The notes below the pieces were generated by a model. It ran no database searches. It was given only the letters and a program-made list of their open reading frames with translations, and was not told where the DNA came from. Both the position numbers and the translations under genes were made by a program. From the NCBI GenBank assembly GCA_031310005.1, contig CM062384.1:2914001-2978000 (forward strand): 64,000 bases of DNA, given 5' to 3'. Shown in pieces: positions 58,048 to 64,000 of this stretch. The stretch is from Dactylellina haptotyla. Lineage: Eukaryota; Ascomycota; Orbiliomycetes; Orbiliales; Orbiliaceae. The stretch's first letter is position 1. Each line of letters starts with the position of its first letter.

Positions 58048-60000
58048 ATGGATCAGTTAGAAACTGTAACTGACCTCACAGTGGGCAGAAATCTGCTTAC
58101 ACTACCGTCCGAAATCCACGGTCGCATTGCTAAAGAAGTACGCTCGTGCTATAATCTCGCCACTAAAGCTCCAATAAAGGATTAGAGTAGGCATCGCCGA
58201 CTGGTTTCCAGGGTTGCTAACAGTCCTCAATTGTTTTTAGCTCGATCCTCCGAGTTTGGCCTCTTTGACTAGATGTTGCCGGTCTCTCATGCTCTCCTTC
58301 ACTCATTACTTGTATCACACTTTGGATATGGATGTGGAAGTCAAATCCATGAAAGACTTTATTGAGCATGGAGATATTCCCATTATAAGACCAAGCTCGT
58401 TGCTATCTAACCGAGACTTTACCTTACAGAATGTTTCATGTATCAGAGTGTTCGGTAGTCTGGGCTTTAGAGGTCGTACCCAACATACGCTTTTAAATGG
58501 GGTTATTGACAAAATGATTGATATCTGTTTATTGCGGAAGGTTTCTAGAGGAAGTCTTAGAATATTTGAGTAAGCGAGCCTATTACAAGCCTCCCCCTAG
58601 TCTAGACTATTACCAAACTCATTGAATTGACAAAGTTTTAAAGATGGGATATAGGCCTGCAAAGAACGCCTTTTTCTATCCTATACGCTCTTTCAAATCA
58701 CGACAATTTAACTGCTCTAAGACTCACTTTGGGATCTAACCCCAGAAAGAGGCGATCCTCTGATATATCAAAGCTCAAGTTCAAAAATCTTGAAAAACTC
58801 TACCTCACGGCCATCACCAACTATCAGTGCCTTTTTATCACTCAGACTTTGATCAACTCAGCTCGCTCATTGAAAGCTATCCGTCTGGAATTCTCTCTGG
58901 CACTTGAAGATACGAGCCTTGCTGGATCTAGCCACTATCTTCTCAAACTTCTATCAGTTGGCAAGCAGGAAGAAAAATATCACGACACGCCGAAGCTCGG
59001 GGACGAGGTGATCGTCGATGCGATCTATAAAATCATTTCGGAGAAGCATAGCCTAGAAACGATCAACCTCTACTCTGCCCCGTTTTTTAAACAAATGATG
59101 CCAATTTTACCTGCTGATTCTCTAAGAAGTCTTACAATTCGCAATTGCGAGAATGTCGATTTTTCTATACCCTTGACCACACGCTTCAGTTTGAAAGAGC
59201 TGCATCTCCAATTGAATCATCATTTGTCAGAGGCACCTTTACTGGAGTCTTTTATTCGAAATTTGGAACCAGGTTTGATTACCTTCACGCTTTTGACCTG
59301 GGTTGATGAGTTTCTGCTTGATACCACTTTACCAATCGACCTCGAAATTCTTAGTCATCATCGTGACACTCTGAAGAACCTAGGGCTTTGTACGATTAAC
59401 CTAGATTCCGAGGTAAATCCGATGAAGACTCTCGCCTTCACTAAGGAATTTTCGCTTAATGAGTTCCTCTTCCCTTGTGATATGGTGTATGAGAATGTAA
59501 GTATATACACCTAGCGGAACAGATATTCTTCAGGGAATTTACAGTAATAACAGTTATTTTAGTTCTCATGGTCTTTTGATGAATATTTTGATATATATTC
59601 TACTATTGATCAACTGCCCAACATTCAGATACTGTATCTAGTCCCACAACATGCGGGGCCGCGAACTGAGCTAAGCCCGCCATCGGATGATGTTAGCAAC
59701 TTAGGAGATCTATGTGCAATTTTACATCAGGTACTCGCGATGTTCGTGAAGTTTGGCGATCATCAACCTCCACGACTTGAAAGTGTAGTGTTTGGATTGC
59801 AAGATGGTGACGAGGAAAGCGAAGCATTCCATATTACTTGGACGAAGAATAATCTGCGAAAGTGCAAGCAGAAATATTTGCCCTCAGTTTACCATACCTC
59901 CGTGGAAGAACTGATTCTTAACACGAACCTCCCTTTCAAGCTTCATCATACATCCTTCGGAAGCTATGGGGATGTAGATAAATTTCCAGCTTTTCGTTGA
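58048..60000 (+). CDS. F-box/LRR-like protein, second paralogue
   Basis: Four exons: 58048-58137, 58241-58569, 58644-59496 and 59563-60000. They give 569 residues. An ATG at 58041 is in another frame and closes at once, so the start is at 58048. F-box-like residues (LLTLPSEIHGRIAKE, then LDPPSLASLTRCCRSLMLSF ... YLYHTLDMDVEV) are split by intron 1 at the same place and phase as in the upstream paralogue. Intron 2 (phase 2, after IFE) and intron 3 (phase 0) also match. Leu-rich segments follow (LTALRLTLGS, LEKLYLT, LKELHLQL, LESVVFGL). Conserved introns with low protein identity suggest an old tandem duplication. Its partner and substrate are unknown. Confidence 0.7.
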
Positions 60001-60582
60001 GGTCTCTTGATATAACTTATACTTTTCTGGCTTTAGCTTTAGATTGAATGCGCTATCCTCTCTATTCTTGAGTTAATAGATGGAAATACTTAATAAAGGA
60101 ATGACTGATGTCGACAAGATGACAGCAGCACTAATAGAACTACTCTTCCATGACGCTCATTTTAAGATTTCCATACTCTAGGCCCGAGAACTATTTTTTC
60201 GTTGAAGTTTTTTTCCGAATTATCAATGCGGAGGTTATCTTCTGTATGATTCTTATTTTTCTTCTTCTGATTAGACTTTTTGGTAATGGAACCTTTAATA
60301 TTTATTTATGGAAAAATTTCAGTACCTTTCCAGTCTAAATCATACATGATAGATACATAGCTTGCAATTTTTCCTTGTTGCTTCCTAAATTTATTCTAAT
60401 TATAGTTAAAACCGCCCTCGAATAATGTTCATAACGGCGCGTTTGCTTCTTTGGGCAGTTCCACGAGATTCTTGCCGCGAATGCCTTGCTGGATATAGAA
60501 TCCAAGAGATCTAATGAATCCCCTCGTGATGAGCGTCTGGCAGGCTCGCGAGAAAGAGAGATCTCGTTAGGTCATTCAAGAT
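60001..60582. other. Intergenic, convergent 3' ends
   Basis: AT-rich 582 bases between converging genes. Short hydrophobic frames (about 60150-60338) look like translated AT-rich DNA, not a gene. Confidence 0.5.
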
Positions 60583-61899
60583 TCATATCAATTGCTCGGA
60601 TATATTTTCATCTGCCGGCACCCCACCCCAACTGTCGACTATGGACTGTGCGACATTCCTGCCGTATACCTGATTGCAGATATTGTCAAGAGCTGCGCCG
60701 TGGAGTTTCGCTAGTCTATGAATCAAAGGCTCATAAGATGGTGAGATAGTCACGATGATGATTGATCCGTTTGTTTCTCCAACAAACTCCAAGTCAGCTT
60801 CGCAGCAGTCGGGCATCAGCCGAAACCAATCGCATATCTCTTTAATTCTGTCATTTGAGTACTCTCCAGGGATGGTGATTCTTAACATGATGCGAGAGTC
60901 TCGTATTGCCGGCGAAGATCCGGACGCCGGGTCTTCTTTAGATTTGAGTTTTTCTTCCAGCAGTTTGAGTTTTTCCTTCTTGCTAGGGTCGGATATAACG
61001 ACTTCTGCTTCCCCCCAAATTTTATGGATCATAGGGGAGGGCTTTCTAGCTAGCTTTAGCTGATAGATTCGGTCCCAGATGCGTCTCAAACTGATGGCTT
61101 TTCCTTCGTTTTCGAGTTGTCGAAACTGAGAACACACTTTGCTCGTAAATGAGGAATGGTGGCGCTTGAATTCGACGTGCGATGGCGTGGAGGAACTTTG
61201 GGACTTTGGTCTTTTCTGTATCTCCGTGTCCGACTCATCTAATGACCTTAAAGGGTCGTCTTCTGGCCTCTCAAACCCCTTTTCGTTAGGCTGTGTCGAT
61301 GCCAAAAGCTCCAAGGTGCGGAGTCCATATTTTAATCTGGAAGAATAATTGTGTGTCATAGTAAGACCACTATCACAGCAGTCTATGATGCATGCAATGT
61401 CTGTTTTGGGACTTAAGAAACTTAATGACGAAACAATGGTGTCCCATCCGAGTATCAAAATATTATCGACGCTGTCGCCTTGCGGTGAGAAAGACAGTTC
61501 TCCGTCTGCACTACTAGCGTGGCCGGCGTAGTGAAAAAGAATTAAAGTATCCTCGTTTCTTTTCCGGCCCACGCGTTCGATCCTTGCGATGTTGGGAAAT
61601 ATTTCTCCGAGCCAAAATAATCCTGTGGCCTCGCCTTTCGGAATCTTGATTTGGACTGTGAATGCAGGTAATATATTGAGTGCTGACGTGGCTGTTTCGA
61701 TGAAAATATCGGAGTCTTCGGCACCACCAGTTGAATCGTCTTCGAAGTAAATGGATACGGCTATACGAAACCTGTATTCAATTTTACGCTGCAATAGAGC
61801 TGCCTCTATATCGCGTTTCAACTCAACTTCCATTTGTGTAGGCTGATATTTTTCTTTTGCAACAGAAGATTCTGCCGGAATAGTCGAAGGGGTTGACAT
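60583..61899 (-). CDS. Caspase-like cysteine protease with C-terminal alpha/beta domain
   Basis: A single-exon protein of 438 residues from the ATG at 61899 (MSTPSTIPAESS); the frame runs 11 codons further upstream without an ATG. The caspase-like (C14) fold covers about residues 45-300: FRIAVSIYFEDD strand, TLILFHYAGHAS with catalytic H127, and DIACIIDCCDSG with catalytic C175. The usual motif is D-x-C-H-S-G; here Asp replaces the His after the Cys. A Ser/Pro/Glu-rich linker and a charged helix (KKEKLKLLEEKLKSKED) follow. The C-terminal domain at about 336-400 reads as beta-alpha-beta-beta-alpha: MLRITIP, a helix, DLEFVG, NGSIIIVTISP, LIHRLAKL. It recalls the RRM-like TRADD-N type domains linked to caspases in conflict systems. 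That comparison is from memory. Role in regulated death or signalling is inference. Confidence 0.8.
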   Translation of the reverse strand: MSTPSTIPAESSVAKEKYQPTQMEVELKRDIEAALLQRKIEYRFRIAVSIYFEDDSTGGAEDSDIFIETATSALNILPAFTVQIKIPKGEATGLFWLGEIFPNIARIERVGRKRNEDTLILFHYAGHASSADGELSFSPQGDSVDNILILGWDTIVSSLSFLSPKTDIACIIDCCDSGLTMTHNYSSRLKYGLRTLELLASTQPNEKGFERPEDDPLRSLDESDTEIQKRPKSQSSSTPSHVEFKRHHSSFTSKVCSQFRQLENEGKAISLRRIWDRIYQLKLARKPSPMIHKIWGEAEVVISDPSKKEKLKLLEEKLKSKEDPASGSSPAIRDSRIMLRITIPGEYSNDRIKEICDWFRLMPDCCEADLEFVGETNGSIIIVTISPSYEPLIHRLAKLHGAALDNICNQVYGRNVAQSIVDSWGGVPADENISEQLI

Positions 61900-63918
61900 C
61901 TTCGTGTTTTGTGTGTGAAGGATCACTACCAAGGAAGCGAGATCGACGGGTATGATGATATGATGTAGACGATATGTATGCAGAACTCGCCCGGGTATAC
62001 GGGGAGCTCGCTATTCGGACTATAGTTAGACGATTTAGAGTAGGGTGGTGATTTAGATGTGGTGATAAACAAGATTTTCTTATGGAACTTTGTAGCTGCC
62101 CTGGACTTTTTTATTTTTTAAATTTTTTTTGCTTCTACGTACATTGTGGGTTCTGCCGCAACGATGGCTCCTTTCCACGGCCACATTGTGCTCAGTTCAG
62201 ATGCCTCGAGATCAGCGTTGCATTGATGTCCCTCCGACCTCCCTTCTTATGGGTCTTCGGAGTATCATCCACGTTCCATGCCATGACTTGGATCCGTTGA
62301 CGCATACGCTAGATTAATTTCTATTTTAGACATTATTAGAAAATTGAGCAGATGAATCTCTTGAGCCAATTTCGGCTCTCTGGACAAGGTGTTCGCTAGT
62401 ATCGTTTCAGAGGTATCTGTCCCCGAATGAAGCTTAAATCTTTATATAGTTCGAAATTCTCTCCATTTTTGCCATCGATGATCAAAATGGCTTCTTATAA
62501 ATCCCAATCTGCCAACAAATTTGATAAGCTTCCTCTAGACCTCTGCCTGGCCGATCTTCGCTCAAAGTCGTCCAGGCCCCTCAAGTTTGGATCGATACCA
62601 CCGCATTAGGCACTTTCTTCGCAGGTGAAGAATGTTAACGCCAAAAACTCTTGCAGTGTACCTTAACAGGAGCTTAATGCTCCTAATGGCGCTGGCGAAA
62701 ATTTTAAATCCTTACTCTAACCACAGTAAAATCGAGACTTCGATATGACCGATGACAGCCTCAAAATGCCATTCCTAGATATTGGTTTCGAAGAACTCTC
62801 CAAGGTTGCGAGTGATTTGGAGCGGGCCCAGAAGCAGATATCGAGAAAACGGGGGCTTTGTAGCATCCGCTACTTGATATATTTGAAGACTGACGCAACG
62901 CAAGATCTTCGCAACGCTGTCGAAGAAAATAGTGGAGGTATCCCAGGGCCCTGCAGGGGACCTGGTCAATATCTGCAGCTTAGCGCAGATTAAGCTTCGC
63001 TGCTCGTATTTATTTTAATGTTGCCTCGATTCTCTCTTCTTTTGCTGGAGCAAACTGTTGTGGTACTGTGGCAGTGCAACTAGCAACTAATCAGAAATGG
63101 TTGCCCCTTGCCTACGCAGGCCGCCCTCCGGGACAAAGACGGCATCTGGCCTACGAGACAACCTCTTGGCTTTAAGGAATTAATTCATGAGTTCGATAGA
63201 TAGTTATTATAGAAGGAAAGAATCTGGGAATATTTGAGCATTAGGGGGTCAGGAGGAAGAAGCTTCTCGTCGCCACTTCGGGATTAGTGTCTCGCAGACT
63301 GCTAGGATCCGCCATGGATTTGTATGGTATTGGATTTCCCAGCGGTTAAGTACCACAACTCAGATCCAGTGGGCTACCTGGCGCTCAAGTCGTCAAACTT
63401 GGACACAACAGGCCAGTCCATGCATCGAACTATCTAATTAGGAAGCTGTAATTATAAAAATACAGCAACATCAAGACCTCTAGAATTATTTCACATATAC
63501 CTCATATTCGCCCTATGCGATTCAGTCTTCGGGGTTCGCGATTCATCCGGACGAACCAGGGCTAGAAGGATTTTCCGCTTTCCTTTTTCTCCGAATTCCT
63601 TGTCGCTGGTTCCTTCGCCCTGAGCGCAGTGACCTCCAGCAAAATAATTTTAAGTTTCGGCCACTCACTTCGAAAAGTATAAATCAACTGTCATGCGAAC
63701 TCCGTTTTGTAAAATATTGTTTCCCACCTCTACACTCTACTCTTGCGAAACATTGCTGTGGATAATCCAAAGCAATCGCAAATCAAAGCCTCCAGGTATG
63801 AGACAAGTCTCTCTCTATATTTTCCTGCTATACAATAAGAATTGACGGTCCAGAGCTAACATGCCAAATAGTAGGCTCAAAACACGAATACCAGATAGCG
63901 TCTTAGAATTTATTCAGG
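61900..63918. other. Intergenic, 2 kb, possible gene remnants
   Basis: It begins with the promoter of the caspase-like gene. A short frame at 62478-62609 contains FDKLPLDLCLADL, which resembles an F-box start but ends quickly. It may be a remnant of another F-box gene. A second frame at 62745-62993 (MTDDSLKMPFLDIGFEELSK ...) is helical, charged and unrecognised. I cannot support either as an intact gene. Confidence 0.35.
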
Positions 63919-64000
63919 ATGTTATTCACGAAACCCCTTATTCTTGTCTTTAGTTCTCTCGCCGCATTATCTTCTGCTGCCGCTCTACCAGCTGAGCAGG
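63919..64000 (+). CDS. Start of a secreted protein (3' truncated by window)
   Basis: The frame from the ATG at 63919 reads MLFTKPLILVFSSLAALSSAAALPAEQ and is open to the end. It has a basic n-region, a long hydrophobic core and a small-residue end (SAAA-LPAEQ) typical of a fungal signal peptide. The mature protein lies outside the window, so its function cannot be stated. Confidence 0.6.
   Translation, partial: MLFTKPLILVFSSLAALSSAAALPAEQ

Noticed and set aside
62478-62609. F-box-like start FDKLPLDLCLADL
   Set aside because: Only one helix is seen, the frame ends after about 40 codons and no continuing exon could be placed; noted only as a possible remnant.

Overview
The window is nuclear DNA of a filamentous ascomycete (Pezizomycotina; Leotiomycetes is a guess). 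The evidence is short introns (mostly 47-150 nt) with GTAAGT/GTATGT donors, CTAAC-like branch points and YAG acceptors; fungal-only families (GT62 mannosyltransferase, FlbC-like C2H2 regulator, CBM1-tailed lyase); Kex2-type processing; and GPI-type and signal-peptide secreted proteins. I rebuilt spliced models by hand for eight genes. I saw no rRNA, convincing tRNA, CRISPR array, or reverse transcriptase/transposase ORF.

Layout. 0-10 kb is ordinary gene-containing sequence: a truncated GPI-type protein with repeated Cys modules, a small Kex2-site preproprotein, a 91-aa unknown, a GT62 mannosyltransferase, pyridoxal kinase (BUD16/PDXK type) and dUTPase (DUT1). From about 9.75 to 34.97 kb the only gene I can support is an FlbC-like two-finger transcription factor, flanked by 7.7 kb and 16.3 kb without a recognisable gene. 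The 16.3-kb side is its upstream side, shared with a divergent gene for a disordered, Arg/Ser/Glu-rich protein ending in a RING-like Cys/His motif (34.97-37.81 kb).

From 38.6 to 61.9 kb the window looks like an accessory region. It opens with a divergent pair: an uncharacterised 268-aa fungal protein and a 1577-aa ZZ finger - helical region - CHAT protease. A decayed fragment of a second CHAT-type domain follows. Next is a secreted PL11 rhamnogalacturonan lyase with a CBM1. Then come three intronless tandem paralogues with an N-terminal F-box-like helix, a shared Cys/His signature and a C-terminal second F-box-like segment. Two further F-box-like paralogues with matching intron positions and phases follow. 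The region ends with a caspase-like protease carrying a C-terminal alpha/beta domain with a GS-type signature.

Two clan-CD cysteine proteases (CHAT and caspase-like), one CHAT relic, one divergent partner and five F-box-like genes within 24 kb is the strongest candidate here for a little-described system, perhaps regulated proteolysis or cell death linked to non-self recognition. That functional link is inference from domain content and proximity only. The window ends inside the signal peptide of another secreted protein.
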